Below are positions 1 through 8,219 of a stretch of DNA of 64,000 nucleotides, piece after piece. The notes beneath the pieces were generated by a model, which was not told the DNA's origin, did no database searches, and was given only the letters and a program-made list of their open reading frames with translations. The first letter of the stretch is position 1; each line of letters begins with the position of its first letter. The stretch lies in NCBI RefSeq assembly GCF_035930445.1, contig NZ_CP142394.1:1459501-1523500 (forward strand), written 5' to 3'. The stretch is from Sphingopyxis chilensis. GTDB taxonomy: Bacteria > Pseudomonadota > Alphaproteobacteria > Sphingomonadales > Sphingomonadaceae. The position numbers and the translations under genes were made by a program.

Positions 1-121
1 CGCGCGCCGCTTGGGCGGCGTCGCGCGCGACATTGCCGGCGCTTTCGCCGTGACGCACCACCCAGAGGACCGAGGGCCAGCGCGGCGTCATGGGGGCGGG
101 GGAAAAATCGGAGCCAGTCAT
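1..121 (-). CDS. Histidine phosphatase family protein (5' part only)
   Basis: Only the N-terminus lies in the window; the gene runs off the left edge. Reading leftwards gives MTPRWPSVLWVVRHGES followed by AGNVARDAA. The RHGES motif holds the phosphate-accepting histidine of the phosphoglycerate-mutase/histidine phosphatase superfamily, preceded by the usual short beta strand. Two in-frame ATGs exist, at 121 and 91; neither has a clear ribosome-binding site, so the start is open. Substrate cannot be predicted from 30-40 residues. It is divergent from the methyltransferase/esterase fusion gene. Confidence 0.75.
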   Translation of the reverse strand, partial: MTGSDFSPAPMTPRWPSVLWVVRHGESAGNVARDAAQAAR

Positions 122-225
122 GTGGAAGAAACGCCGCACGCAGGCACCGGTTGCGCGGACCTGCGCAGCGCTGCCCTTCGAGCCTGCCGATCTTTTGCGT
201 GGACGCGCGCGGCGGGCGCGCGACC

Positions 226-250
226 GGAACTTCGGCCCCGCCGGTCGGTT
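226..250 (+). promoter_or_regulatory. Possible EcfG promoter (GGAAC-N16-GGTT)
   Basis: GGAAC is followed after exactly 16 bases by GGTT, one base from the EcfG -10 CGTT. It lies about 90 bp before the ATG of the methyltransferase/esterase fusion and in its orientation. The same GGTT variant recurs at 26500-26524. Confidence 0.35.
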
Positions 251-341
251 GGTCATAAGGCGACGGTGCGGCGCCCACCCGTCGTCCAAGGGGCCGCGGC
301 GCCATTGTCGGGCCGCCGCGCGGCGCCCAAAGGAGGCTGCG

Positions 342-2315
342 ATGGCCGATCTGAAGAAGCGCAGGGATGCCATGGTCGATATGCAGCTGGTCGCCCGCGG
401 CGTGCGCGACCCGCATGTCCTGGCCGCGATGCGCGAAGTCCCGCGCGAAGCGTTTGTGCCCGCGGCGCTCGCCGAATTCGCCTATGAGGACACGCCGCTT
501 CCGATCGAGGCGGGGCAGACAATCTCGCAGCCCTATGTCGTCGCGCTGATGCTCGAAGCCGCGGAAATCCAGGTCGACGATCGCATCCTCGAGATCGGCG
601 TCGGCTCGGGATATGCCGCCTCCGTGATGAGCCGCATCGGCCGGCGGGTTCACGCTATCGACCGGCAGGCCGAGCTCGCCGCGCTCGCGCGCGCGCGCAT
701 CGAACGCCTCGGCTACGACAATGTGGTCATTCGCACCGGCGACGGCACGGGCGGCTGGCCCGAAAACGCGCCCTTCGACGTCATCCTCGTCGCGGCAGGG
801 GGCCCGGCGGTGCCGCGGCCGCTGCGCGAGCAGCTGGCGGTCGATGGGCGTCTCATCGTGCCGGTCGGCGGTGCCGACGAGCAGCGGCTCACGCGCGTGA
901 CCCGCACCGGCGACGATGAATTTTTCGAGGAGGATCTCGGCGCGGTCCGGTTCGTTCCGCTCATCGGCGCGCATGGCTGGCGCGGGGACGCAGCGCCGCC
1001 CGAGCCCGACGCGGCGCGTGCCTTGCACCGGCTCCGGGAGGCGGCGGAACCGCTTCCCGCCATCGACGATACGGCGTTCGCCGGGCTTATCGACCGCTTT
1101 GCCGACGCACGGGTGATCCTGCTGGGCGAGGCCAGTCATGGCACGTCCGAATTCTATCGCGCGCGCGCCGCGATCACCCGGCGTCTGATCGAACATCATG
1201 GCTTCACGATCGTTGCCGTTGAGGCCGACTGGCCCGATGCCGCCTCGGTCGACCGCCATGTTCGCCTGCGCGAGGCGCTCGCGCCGGCGGTCGGCCCGCC
1301 CTTCCAGCGCTTTCCGACCTGGATGTGGAGAAATGAGGATGTGGCCGGCTTCTTGACCTGGCTGCGGCGCTGGAACGAAAGGCGCGAGCCCTCGCGGCGC
1401 GCCGGATTTTACGGGCTCGACCTCTATAACATGTCCGGCTCGATCGACGCCGTGCTGACCTATCTCGATCGCGAGGATCCCGAGGCCGCGGCGGTCGCGC
1501 GCGAGCGTTATGCCTGCCTCGCGCCCTTCGGCAGCGATCCCGCAAGCTATGGCCGGATGGCGATCACCGAGGGCTTTGCCCGGTGCGAGGAGGCGGTGGT
1601 CGCCCAGCTGCGCGATCTCTTCCGCCGCGACCGCGACCTTGCAGCGAAAGACGGCGACGATTTTCTCGACGCCACGCAGAATGCGCGGCTCGTCGCGAAC
1701 GCCGAAGCCTATTATCGCGCGATGTTCTACGGCGCGGCCGAGAGCTGGAATTTGCGCGATCGGCACATGTTCGACACGCTCCAATCGCTGCTTGGCGCAA
1801 GGGGAGAGGGAGCGAAAGCCGTTGTCTGGGCACACAATAGCCACATCGGGGATGCGCGCGCCACGGACATGGGGCGAACCCGCGGCGAGCTCAACATCGG
1901 ACAGCTTTGCCGCGAGCATCATCGCGGCGCGGCACGCCTTGTCGGTTTCGGCACGCACGGGGGCACCGGCGCCGCCGCCACCGACTGGGGCGGCGAGATG
2001 GAGGTGAAGCGGGTCAATCCCTCGCGGCCCGACAGCTATGAGCGCCTATGTCATGACGTCGGGCTCGAACGGTTCCTGCTCGATCTGCGCGCGGGCGTGC
2101 ATCCCGACGCGCGCGCCGACCTGCTCGAGCCGCGGCTCGAGCGCTTCATCGGCGTCATCTATCGTCCCGATACCGAGCGCTGGAGCCATTATTCGAGCGC
2201 CGTGCTGCCCGAGCAGTTCGATGCCTGGATCTGGTTCGACCGGACGAGCGCGGTGTCGCCGCTGCCCGCCCGCGCGACCGGAGCAGGAAGCGACACGTTC
2301 CCATTCGGTCTCTGA
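342..2315 (+). CDS. Protein-L-isoaspartate O-methyltransferase fused to an erythromycin-esterase-like domain
   Basis: The 657-residue protein has two modules. Residues about 1-215 are a Pcm-type SAM methyltransferase (motif I ILEIGVGSGYAA near residue 83), which repairs isoaspartyl damage in aged proteins. Residues about 235-645 match the erythromycin esterase/EreA-like superfamily (COG2312): ILLGEASHG near 257, VAVEADWPDA, WMWRNEDV, and WAHNSHIGD near 497. The start was chosen at the ATG preceded by AAAGGAGG five bases upstream; the frame is open further upstream but without a site. Distant EreA relatives are often not macrolide esterases, so the second activity is unknown. The pairing suggests a damage-repair or stress role, which fits the GGAAC-type promoter upstream. 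Confidence 0.88.
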   Translation: MADLKKRRDAMVDMQLVARGVRDPHVLAAMREVPREAFVPAALAEFAYEDTPLPIEAGQTISQPYVVALMLEAAEIQVDDRILEIGVGSGYAASVMSRIGRRVHAIDRQAELAALARARIERLGYDNVVIRTGDGTGGWPENAPFDVILVAAGGPAVPRPLREQLAVDGRLIVPVGGADEQRLTRVTRTGDDEFFEEDLGAVRFVPLIGAHGWRGDAAPPEPDAARALHRLREAAEPLPAIDDTAFAGLIDRFADARVILLGEASHGTSEFYRARAAITRRLIEHHGFTIVAVEADWPDAASVDRHVRLREALAPAVGPPFQRFPTWMWRNEDVAGFLTWLRRWNERREPSRRAGFYGLDLYNMSGSIDAVLTYLDREDPEAAAVARERYACLAPFGSDPASYGRMAITEGFARCEEAVVAQLRDLFRRDRDLAAKDGDDFLDATQNARLVANAEAYYRAMFYGAAESWNLRDRHMFDTLQSLLGARGEGAKAVVWAHNSHIGDARATDMGRTRGELNIGQLCREHHRGAARLVGFGTHGGTGAAATDWGGEMEVKRVNPSRPDSYERLCHDVGLERFLLDLRAGVHPDARADLLEPRLERFIGVIYRPDTERWSHYSSAVLPEQFDAWIWFDRTSAVSPLPARATGAGSDTFPFGL

Positions 2316-2438
2316 TCGCGGGATTTCGCGCCGCGGTCCGATGACGGCTCCCGCCGACACCGAGCTGCGGGGCCGGCTTGCGGGATCGATTGCCGATGGC
2401 GATCGTTTCCGGGAGAAGGCTGACTATCGGAGCGGAGC

Positions 2439-3044
2439 ATGACGGACTGGATCATCGACCTCGTCGACACGATGGGATATATGGGCATCATCTTTTTGAT
2501 GTTCCTCGAGAATCTCTTTCCGCCGATCCCGTCCGAGGTCATCATGCCGCTCGCCGGCTTCGGGGCCGCCGATGGCAAATATGGCCTCGTCTTCGTTATC
2601 ATCGCGGGCCTCGCCGGAACCCTCGCGGGCGCGCTTTTCTGGTACGCCCTCGCCCGGCGCATCGGCGACGAAAGATTGCGCCGGTGGGCCGACCGCCACG
2701 GACGCTGGATCACCTTGAGCGGCGCGGATATCCGGAAAATGGAAAACTGGTTCTGCCGGCATGGCAATTGGGCTGTCCCGCTTGCGCACCTCGTCCCGGG
2801 GCTTCGGACCTTGATCTCGATCCCGGCCGGCGTGTTCGCGATGCCGCCGGTGCGGTTCGTCCTGCTGAGCGCCGTCGGTGCCGGGGTCTGGACGAGCGCA
2901 CTCGCGGTCGCGGGCTATCTGCTCGGCGAAGGCTTCGAAGGCGTCGAAAAATATCTCGGTCCGATCAGCACGGCGATCATGGCCGCGCTTCTGCTTTATT
3001 ATCTCTGGCGGGTGATCCGTTTCAGGCCCGGCGAGGGAGCCTAG
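2439..3044 (+). CDS. DedA family membrane protein
   Basis: The 201-residue integral membrane protein has the DedA/SNARE-associated signature: FLENLFPPIPSEVIMPLAG near the N-terminus (re-entrant loop with conserved E and PP) and a second half containing the R-x3-P/G-x motif HLVPGLRTLISIPAG. Family members include undecaprenyl-phosphate translocases and determinants of envelope homeostasis and membrane potential; which lipid this one handles cannot be read from sequence. A GGAG-type site precedes the ATG. It follows the fusion gene by about 120 bp and converges on the sugar dehydrogenase gene with a single base between stop codons. Confidence 0.9.
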   Translation: MTDWIIDLVDTMGYMGIIFLMFLENLFPPIPSEVIMPLAGFGAADGKYGLVFVIIAGLAGTLAGALFWYALARRIGDERLRRWADRHGRWITLSGADIRKMENWFCRHGNWAVPLAHLVPGLRTLISIPAGVFAMPPVRFVLLSAVGAGVWTSALAVAGYLLGEGFEGVEKYLGPISTAIMAALLLYYLWRVIRFRPGEGA

Positions 3045-3045
3045 A

Positions 3046-4377
3046 TCAGTTCCGGTCAGCCGTCGGCCCGACCGGCGAGGCGAGCGGGCGGGGACCCGTG
3101 ACGCGCCACACCGTGTTCGACAGATCGTCGGCAATCCAGAGCGCGCCGCGCGCCGCGTCGAACGTGACGCCGACCGGACGGCCGCGCGCGCGGCCGTCCT
3201 CGATGAAGCCGGTCACGAAATCGCGCGGCTTGCCCGCCGGCCTCCCGTTCGCAAACGGCACGAAGCTCACCTTGTAACCGGCGAGATTCTGGCGGTTCCA
3301 GCTGCCATGCTCGCCGATGAAGGCGCCCTCGGCGAAGCCGGCAAAGCCGTTGCCGTCGGCGAAACTCAGCCCGAGCGGCGCGACATGCGAGCCCAGCCCG
3401 TAATCGGGGGCGACCGCGCTCTTTACGAGCTCGGGCCTTTGCGGGTGGACGCGCGGGTCGGGATTCTGTCCCCAATAGCTGTAGGGCCAGCCGTAGAAGG
3501 CGCCTTCGCGCACCGACGTCAGATAGTCGGGAACGAGCTCGGCGCCGAGTTCGTCGCGTTCATTGACCACGGCCCAGAGCATGTTCGAGCCGGGTTCGAA
3601 CGCGAGCGCGGTCGGATTGCGGATTCCCGAGACATAGATGCGGCTCGATTTTGTCGAGGGGTCGACCTCCCAGATCACCGCGCGATCCTCTTCGAGGCTG
3701 AGGCCGCGTTCGCCGACATTGCTGTTCGAGCCGATCCCGACATAAAGCTTGCTGCCGTCGGGGCTCGCGGCGAGCGCCTTGGTCCAGTGGTGATTGATCT
3801 TCGAGGGAAGCTTTGTAATCTCTTCGCCGGGCGCCGTGATACGTGTCTGGCCGTCGCTATAGGGGAAGCGCAGCAGCGCGCCCTGGTTCGCGACATAGAG
3901 GCTCCCGTTCACGAGCGCGAGACCATAGGGCGCGTCGAGATCCTCGATGAAGGTCGTGCGCAGTTCGGGCTTGCCGTCGCCGTTGGCATCTCGGAGCAGC
4001 GTGATGCGGTCGCCGCCCTGGACGCTGCTCTTGCCCAGGCTCTTGATGTAGCCGGCGATGACATCCTTGGGCCGCAGTTTCGGGGCATGGCCGCCCGAGC
4101 CTTCGGCGACCAGGACGTCGCCATTGGGGAGAAGGAGGATCTGGCGCGGGATCTTGAGGTCGGTCGCGACCGGCGTGATCGTGAAGCCTTTCGGTACGGT
4201 GGGAAGTTCGCCGTTCCAGCCCTGCGGCCTGGCGATCTTCATCGGCGGGACGAGCGTCTCGTCGATCGCGGGGAGCGCGGGGCTCGCGCCCGTCTGGTCG
4301 AGGCTTTCGTCGCCGCCGCCGCAGGCCGCGAGGCTACTCGCCGCGAGCAGGTGCACGAGGAGGGCGCGCGCGGTCAT
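3046..4377 (-). CDS. Lipoprotein sugar dehydrogenase (PQQ-dependent, sorbosone/glucose dehydrogenase-like)
   Basis: 443 residues, beginning with a lipoprotein signal peptide (AASSLAAC, lipidated Cys19). The body is a six-bladed propeller of the soluble glucose/L-sorbosone dehydrogenase family (COG2133): PRQILLLPNGDVLVAEG, HHWTKALAASPDGSKLYVGIGS, ESGIRNP-like VSGIRNPTALAFEP, GEHGSWNR and a C-terminal PVGVTFDAARGALWIADD. These enzymes oxidise periplasmic aldoses with PQQ and pass electrons to the respiratory chain. The ATG overlaps the stop of the upstream DUF2231 gene (ATGA), so the two are co-translated. The exact sugar is unknown. Confidence 0.85.
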   Translation of the reverse strand: MTARALLVHLLAASSLAACGGGDESLDQTGASPALPAIDETLVPPMKIARPQGWNGELPTVPKGFTITPVATDLKIPRQILLLPNGDVLVAEGSGGHAPKLRPKDVIAGYIKSLGKSSVQGGDRITLLRDANGDGKPELRTTFIEDLDAPYGLALVNGSLYVANQGALLRFPYSDGQTRITAPGEEITKLPSKINHHWTKALAASPDGSKLYVGIGSNSNVGERGLSLEEDRAVIWEVDPSTKSSRIYVSGIRNPTALAFEPGSNMLWAVVNERDELGAELVPDYLTSVREGAFYGWPYSYWGQNPDPRVHPQRPELVKSAVAPDYGLGSHVAPLGLSFADGNGFAGFAEGAFIGEHGSWNRQNLAGYKVSFVPFANGRPAGKPRDFVTGFIEDGRARGRPVGVTFDAARGALWIADDLSNTVWRVTGPRPLASPVGPTADRN

Positions 4378-4811
4378 CGGGCGATCCTCTCGCCGCCATA
4401 GGCGATCCAGCCGGCGGCAAGCGCGGTGAGGGCCGACACGACCGAGAGCGCGAGCCCCAGGCTGCCGACCGAGCTCCATGCATCCTGGCTATGCTTGAAG
4501 GCGTTGACGAGCCCGGCAACCCACATGACGAGAAGGAGGAGGAAATAGGCGGGCGCGCGTCGGCTCTCCGGGGCGCGGCGGCGGCGGAACAGGCTTGCCG
4601 CCGACCAGAGCAGGACGGGCGCGCCGAAGAGGAGAGCCCCGACGATCAGCCAGGCCGAAAAGTTGCTCCACTGCATCTCGGCGCTCTTCAGATAGGCGAT
4701 ATCGGACAGAAGCGCGCAGGCGAAGAGCGCGATGGGAAAGGCGAGCAACAGGGCGTGAAGCGGGTGCAGGGGGCTTCTGCCGGTTCGATCGACTGTCGTT
4801 GCCAAGCTCAT
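4374..4811 (-). CDS. DUF2231-type four-helix membrane protein
   Basis: 145 residues with about four membrane helices. HPLHALLLAFPIALF near residue 16 is the signature start of DUF2231 proteins, which often accompany periplasmic or membrane-bound redox enzymes and may carry haem. The start has only a GGAGA very close to the ATG. The gene overlaps the sugar dehydrogenase by four bases, suggesting a membrane electron acceptor or anchor for it (inference). It is divergent from ctaG, with the EcfG promoter of the oxidase cluster in between. Confidence 0.8.
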   Translation of the reverse strand: MSLATTVDRTGRSPLHPLHALLLAFPIALFACALLSDIAYLKSAEMQWSNFSAWLIVGALLFGAPVLLWSAASLFRRRRAPESRRAPAYFLLLLVMWVAGLVNAFKHSQDAWSSVGSLGLALSVVSALTALAAGWIAYGGERIAR

Positions 4812-4877
4812 TCTCCGCCGGTTGCCGCTCCTCTCGAAGAATGCACCGCTTGGCGATTGGTTTCGTGAGGATGCACG

Positions 4878-4902
4878 GGAACCCGCGCGGCGGCGCGACG
4901 TT
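4878..4902 (+). promoter_or_regulatory. EcfG (general stress sigma factor) promoter of the oxidase cluster
   Basis: GGAAC at 4878-4882 and CGTT at 4899-4902 with a 16-base spacer: an exact match to the alphaproteobacterial EcfG consensus. It sits 20 bp before the ctaG ATG in the right orientation, which predicts a short leader carrying the GAGAAAGG ribosome-binding site. Confidence 0.75.
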
Positions 4903-4921
4903 CGTCCGGTGAGAAAGGCGC

Positions 4922-5638
4922 ATGATGGACCGAGGCTGGATTCCCTATTGCGGCGCGGCGCCGCTTCCCGCCGACTGGCTCGCGCGCTGGAACGGCGATC
5001 CCTTGCTTATCCTCGCGTTCGCAGCGACCGCCTCGCTGGCTCTGCGGCGCGGCGTCGATCGGCCGTTCTGGGCTGGCATGGCGGTGCTCGTCCTTCTTTT
5101 CGTGTCGCCGCTCTGTGCCCTGTCGTCGGCGCTCTTCTCTGTGCGCGTGGTCCATCATGTGCTGCTGACCGCCGTGGCGGCGCCATGGCTGCTGTGGGGC
5201 ATGCCGCGCCTCGCGATACGCGGCAGCGCGCCGCTCTGGGCGGCGGCGCATATCCTTCTGTTCTGGATATGGCACGCGCCCGCGCCTTATGCGGCCGCGC
5301 TGTCGAGCGACCTCATCTTCTGGACGATGCAGCTGTCGCTGCTCGCCAGCGCGCTCGCCTTCTGGGGCGCGCTGCGGCGCGCGGCCGCGCCAACCGCAAT
5401 CCTGCTGCTGCTCGCGATGATGGTCCAGATGGGGCTGCTCGGCGCGCTGATCACCTTCGCGGGCGCGCCGCTTTATCCGCCGCATGCCGTTTCGACATTT
5501 GCCTGGAACCTGACGCCGCTCGAAGACCAGCAGCTCGCGGGCCTCATCATGTGGGCACCCGCGGCCGCCTTCTACCTCGCCGCGGCGCTCTGGCGCGGTT
5601 GGCACATGCTGGCGCCGCCCGCCACGGCAATCCGATGA
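4922..5638 (+). CDS. ctaG: Cytochrome c oxidase assembly factor CtaG (Caa3-type)
   Basis: 238 residues with about seven membrane helices and the Caa3_CtaG family pattern: HHVLLTAVAAPWLLWGMP, FWIWHAPAPYAAAL and LEDQQLAGLIMWAPAA near the C-terminus. Caa3-type CtaG helps assemble copper centres of caa3 oxidases in the cytoplasmic membrane; it is unrelated to Cox11-type CtaG. A second in-frame ATG lies one codon downstream. It is the first gene of the oxidase cluster, and its stop overlaps the cytochrome b561 ATG (ATGA). Confidence 0.9.
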   Translation: MMDRGWIPYCGAAPLPADWLARWNGDPLLILAFAATASLALRRGVDRPFWAGMAVLVLLFVSPLCALSSALFSVRVVHHVLLTAVAAPWLLWGMPRLAIRGSAPLWAAAHILLFWIWHAPAPYAAALSSDLIFWTMQLSLLASALAFWGALRRAAAPTAILLLLAMMVQMGLLGALITFAGAPLYPPHAVSTFAWNLTPLEDQQLAGLIMWAPAAAFYLAAALWRGWHMLAPPATAIR

Positions 5639-6297
5639 TCGAGGCGCTGCAGGCGTGGGCGGCGCGCTACGCCGACGACCGGCGCTATTCGCCGGTCGGA
5701 CAGATCTTCCACTGGGTGATGGCCGCGCTCATTCTCTTTCAGCTCGGATGGGGGTGGCGAATGAGCCGGATCCCCGCCGGCGGCGACAAGCTCGAAGCCT
5801 TCCGCATTCACGCCGAGATCGGGCTGCTGATGCTCGTGCTCGCCGCGATGCGGATGCTCTGGCGACTGGTGATCCCCGGCCCGATCAACGACGCCGATCG
5901 GCTTGGCTGGCAGACGATGGCGGCTTATGTCACGCATGTCCTTTTCTACCTCTGCTTTTTCGGCCTGCCCCTGAGCGGCTGGGCGATGTGGTCGGCGGTC
6001 GAGGGCGAGCCGCTCCGCATCGCCGGAATCATTCCCTTTCCCTATATGCCCTTCGAGACGCTCGCGCCGGCGCTCCAGTGGTGGATTCTCGACTGGGCCG
6101 AGGGCATCCACGCGCTGCTCGTCATTCTTCTCGTTGCGATGATCCCGGTCCATGTGGGCGCGGCGCTGAAGCATCATTTCTGGGATCGCCACGATGTGCT
6201 GCGCGGGATGCTGCCCGATCTCGAGCGCGAGCCGGGGGAAGACCCGCCGCATAAGCCGAAACCGCGCGCGCCTCGGAAGGCGAAAGCCGGCGGCTGA
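5635..6297 (+). CDS. Cytochrome b561 family protein
   Basis: 220 residues: a four-helix di-haem b protein of the bacterial b561 family. Candidate haem-ligating histidines lie in IFHWVM, RIHAEIGL, YVTHVLFY and IPVHVGAALKHHF. The C-terminal ~35 residues are hydrophilic and Lys/Pro/Arg-rich. Such proteins move electrons between quinol and periplasmic carriers. The start overlaps the ctaG stop. Its last 176 bases are also coding on the other strand for the convergent dihaem cytochrome c, an unusually long convergent overlap. Confidence 0.88.
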   Translation: MIEALQAWAARYADDRRYSPVGQIFHWVMAALILFQLGWGWRMSRIPAGGDKLEAFRIHAEIGLLMLVLAAMRMLWRLVIPGPINDADRLGWQTMAAYVTHVLFYLCFFGLPLSGWAMWSAVEGEPLRIAGIIPFPYMPFETLAPALQWWILDWAEGIHALLVILLVAMIPVHVGAALKHHFWDRHDVLRGMLPDLEREPGEDPPHKPKPRAPRKAKAGG

Positions 6298-6856
6298 TCG
6301 CGCGCATCTCGCCGAGCGGATCATTGTTCCGCCGGCCCGTTCGCCACGCGGCGAGCTGGCGTTCGAGATACGCGGCCGGCTGCCCCGCGAGCGGCGGATT
6401 TGCCGCGTCGCCTTCGCCGTCGGCGCCGTGACAGGTAGCGCAGGAGGCCAGACCGCGCGCGGCGTCCCCCCTGAGATAGAGCCGCTCGCCTTGCGCATCC
6501 GTCCTGGCGGCAATCTTCGCGGGCGTGGGAAGGCCGGCATAATAGGCCGAGACCTTGGCGCGATCGGCGTCGGAGAGGCTGAGCGCGATCGTGCGCATCA
6601 GGCGATGCTCGCGCCTGCCATTGGCATAGTCGGCGAGCTGCCGGTGAAGATAGCCGGGGTCGAGGCCGGCGAGACGCGGGCTCTCCGCGCCGTCGCCTTC
6701 GCCGTCGAGGCCATGACAGGTGAAACAGGCCGCCGCCGCGCCCGCGTCGCCGCCGCTGAACGCGAGCGTCTCGCCGGTGGCCCGAAAGCGGTCGACATGG
6801 GGGGGCGCGTCGCATCCCGCGATGGGAAGGAGGAGGAGAAGGGCAGCGGCGCGCAC
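6122..6856 (-). CDS. Dihaem c-type cytochrome lipoprotein
   Basis: About 244 residues with two class I cytochrome c domains: CFTCHGLDGEGDG and CATCHGADGEGDA, each followed by its own Met-containing region. This is the cytochrome c4-like arrangement. The N-terminus RAAALLLLLPIAGC is a lipoprotein signal, so the protein should sit on the periplasmic face of a membrane. No ATG is available; the GTG at 6856 just before the signal is my choice, with a weak Shine-Dalgarno. The reading frame continues past the expected domain end into the b561 gene on the opposite strand. It is a likely electron donor for the oxidase encoded alongside. Confidence 0.82.
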   Translation of the reverse strand: MRAAALLLLLPIAGCDAPPHVDRFRATGETLAFSGGDAGAAAACFTCHGLDGEGDGAESPRLAGLDPGYLHRQLADYANGRREHRLMRTIALSLSDADRAKVSAYYAGLPTPAKIAARTDAQGERLYLRGDAARGLASCATCHGADGEGDAANPPLAGQPAAYLERQLAAWRTGRRNNDPLGEMRAISRRLSPSEARAVSAYAAGLPPARARDRAASRAAHRGDPRNDASAPRPHGPGSSQREE

Positions 6857-6862
6857 GGAGCG

Positions 6863-6890
6863 GGAACCAATGCGGGCGCCGGGTGGTTCC
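6863..6890. promoter_or_regulatory. Inverted repeat between divergent cytochrome genes
   Basis: GGAACCA and TGGTTCC are exact inverse copies separated by 14 bases, midway between two divergent cytochrome genes. On each strand the repeat also reads as GGAAC-N17-GGTT, so it could be a bidirectional EcfG-like promoter or an operator. Confidence 0.28.
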
Positions 6891-6916
6891 CGAAGCGTGG
6901 CGCACGAGGTTCGAGG

Positions 6917-7288
6917 ATGATCGGGAAAAGGGGAGTCGCGGGATCGATGTTGCTCTTGCTGGCCGCCTGCGACCCGGCCCCTCTCGCGCCTCCGCGAGCC
7001 GATGCCGCCGCGATCGCGCGCGGCAAGGCGGCCGCCGCGCGGCACGGGTGCGGCGCCTGCCACGATCTGCCCGGCATCGGCTGGCCGAAAGGGACCATGG
7101 GTCCGCCGCTGCACGGTTTCGGCCGTCGCGGCCTGATCGCAGGCCGGCTGCCGAACGACCTTCCCCGTCTCGCCGCTTTCGTGCGCGACGCCCCATCGGC
7201 GGTGCCGGGAAGCGCAATGCCCGCGGTGCCGATGACGCGGCGCGAGGCGCGCGATATCGCGTCCTGGCTCCAGAGCCTGCGTGACTAG
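6917..7288 (+). CDS. Monohaem cytochrome c lipoprotein
   Basis: 123 residues: lipoprotein signal SMLLLLAAC (Cys18), then one haem site CGACH at 45-49. MPAVPMTRREARDIASWLQSL at the C-terminus supplies the distal Met and the terminal helix. ACGAGG lies seven bases before the ATG. Its stop overlaps the GTG of the subunit II gene by eight bases, so it is translated with the oxidase and is a probable membrane-tethered electron shuttle or accessory subunit of it. Confidence 0.85.
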   Translation: MIGKRGVAGSMLLLLAACDPAPLAPPRADAAAIARGKAAAARHGCGACHDLPGIGWPKGTMGPPLHGFGRRGLIAGRLPNDLPRLAAFVRDAPSAVPGSAMPAVPMTRREARDIASWLQSLRD

Positions 7289-8219
7289 CGCGGGTACCGG
7301 CTGGCCGCCCGCGGTCTTCGACGCGGCGGGCCCCTATTCGGAGCCGGTGACGACGCTCGCCTGGGTCCTGCTGCTCGGCGCTGGCGGGGTGCTTGCGATC
7401 GTCCTCGCGGCCCTGTGGGCGGCGCTCTACGGTTCGGCGGCGCTCAAGGCGCGGCTCGGCGGCGAGCGGTCGATCTGGATCCTCGGCTTCGGTTTTCCCG
7501 TGATCGTCCTGACGGGCCTTCTCGTCTGGGGGCTGATCCTCACCGGTTCGCTTTCGGCGGCGCGCGTCGACGGCTCGGAAATGCGCGTGAAAATCATCGG
7601 CGAAATGTGGTGGTGGCGCGTCCACTACCAGGACGCGGCGGGCCGCGAGACGATGCGCGACGCGAACGAGCTTCACATCCCGGTCGGCACGCCGGTGCTT
7701 CTCGAACTCGAGGCCGCCGATGTCATCCACAGTTTCTGGGTGCCGCGCCTCGGCGGCAAGATGGACATGATCCCGGGGCGCACCAATCGCCTGCTCATCC
7801 AGGCCGACAAGCCCGGGATATACAAGGGGCAATGCGCCGAATATTGCGGCGGGCCGCACGCCTTGATGGGGTTCGTCGTCGTCGCGCACGCGGCCGACGA
7901 CTTCGCGCGCTGGAAGGCGTCGCGCTTGCCGGCAAGCGGCGCCGGAGGGCGGGGGTTGGACATCTTCCTTTCGAGCGGCTGCGCCGCCTGTCACACGATC
8001 CGCGGAACCCCCGCGAACGGTCTCGCCGGCCCGGACCTCACGCATGTCGGCGCGCGCCAGACGCTCGGCGCGGGCATCCTCCCGAACAATCCCGGAACGA
8101 TGGCGGGCTGGATCGCCGATGCGCAGGCGATCAAGCCCGGCAATCGCATGCCCGCCTATCATCAGTTCGGCGGCGACGAGCTTCGCGCCGTCAGCGATTA
8201 TCTGGTGACGCTGAAATGA
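7281..8219 (+). CDS. ctaC: Cytochrome c oxidase subunit II with fused cytochrome c domain
   Basis: 312 residues. Two N-terminal membrane helices are followed by a cupredoxin domain. It has the aromatic stretch GEMWWWRVHY and the CuA site C-A-E-Y-C-G-G-P-H-A-L-M from residue 185. A C-terminal class I cytochrome c domain follows (CAACH, 234-238; distal Met in GNRMPAYH). This is the caa3 arrangement, in which electrons enter through the attached haem c. It starts at a GTG inside the preceding gene, and its stop overlaps the ATG of subunit I. Confidence 0.95.
   Translation: MTSAGTGWPPAVFDAAGPYSEPVTTLAWVLLLGAGGVLAIVLAALWAALYGSAALKARLGGERSIWILGFGFPVIVLTGLLVWGLILTGSLSAARVDGSEMRVKIIGEMWWWRVHYQDAAGRETMRDANELHIPVGTPVLLELEAADVIHSFWVPRLGGKMDMIPGRTNRLLIQADKPGIYKGQCAEYCGGPHALMGFVVVAHAADDFARWKASRLPASGAGGRGLDIFLSSGCAACHTIRGTPANGLAGPDLTHVGARQTLGAGILPNNPGTMAGWIADAQAIKPGNRMPAYHQFGGDELRAVSDYLVTLK

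Noticed and set aside
2383..2407. GGATC-N16-CGTT before the DedA gene
   Set aside because: The -35 departs from both GGAAC and GCAAC forms; too weak to list.
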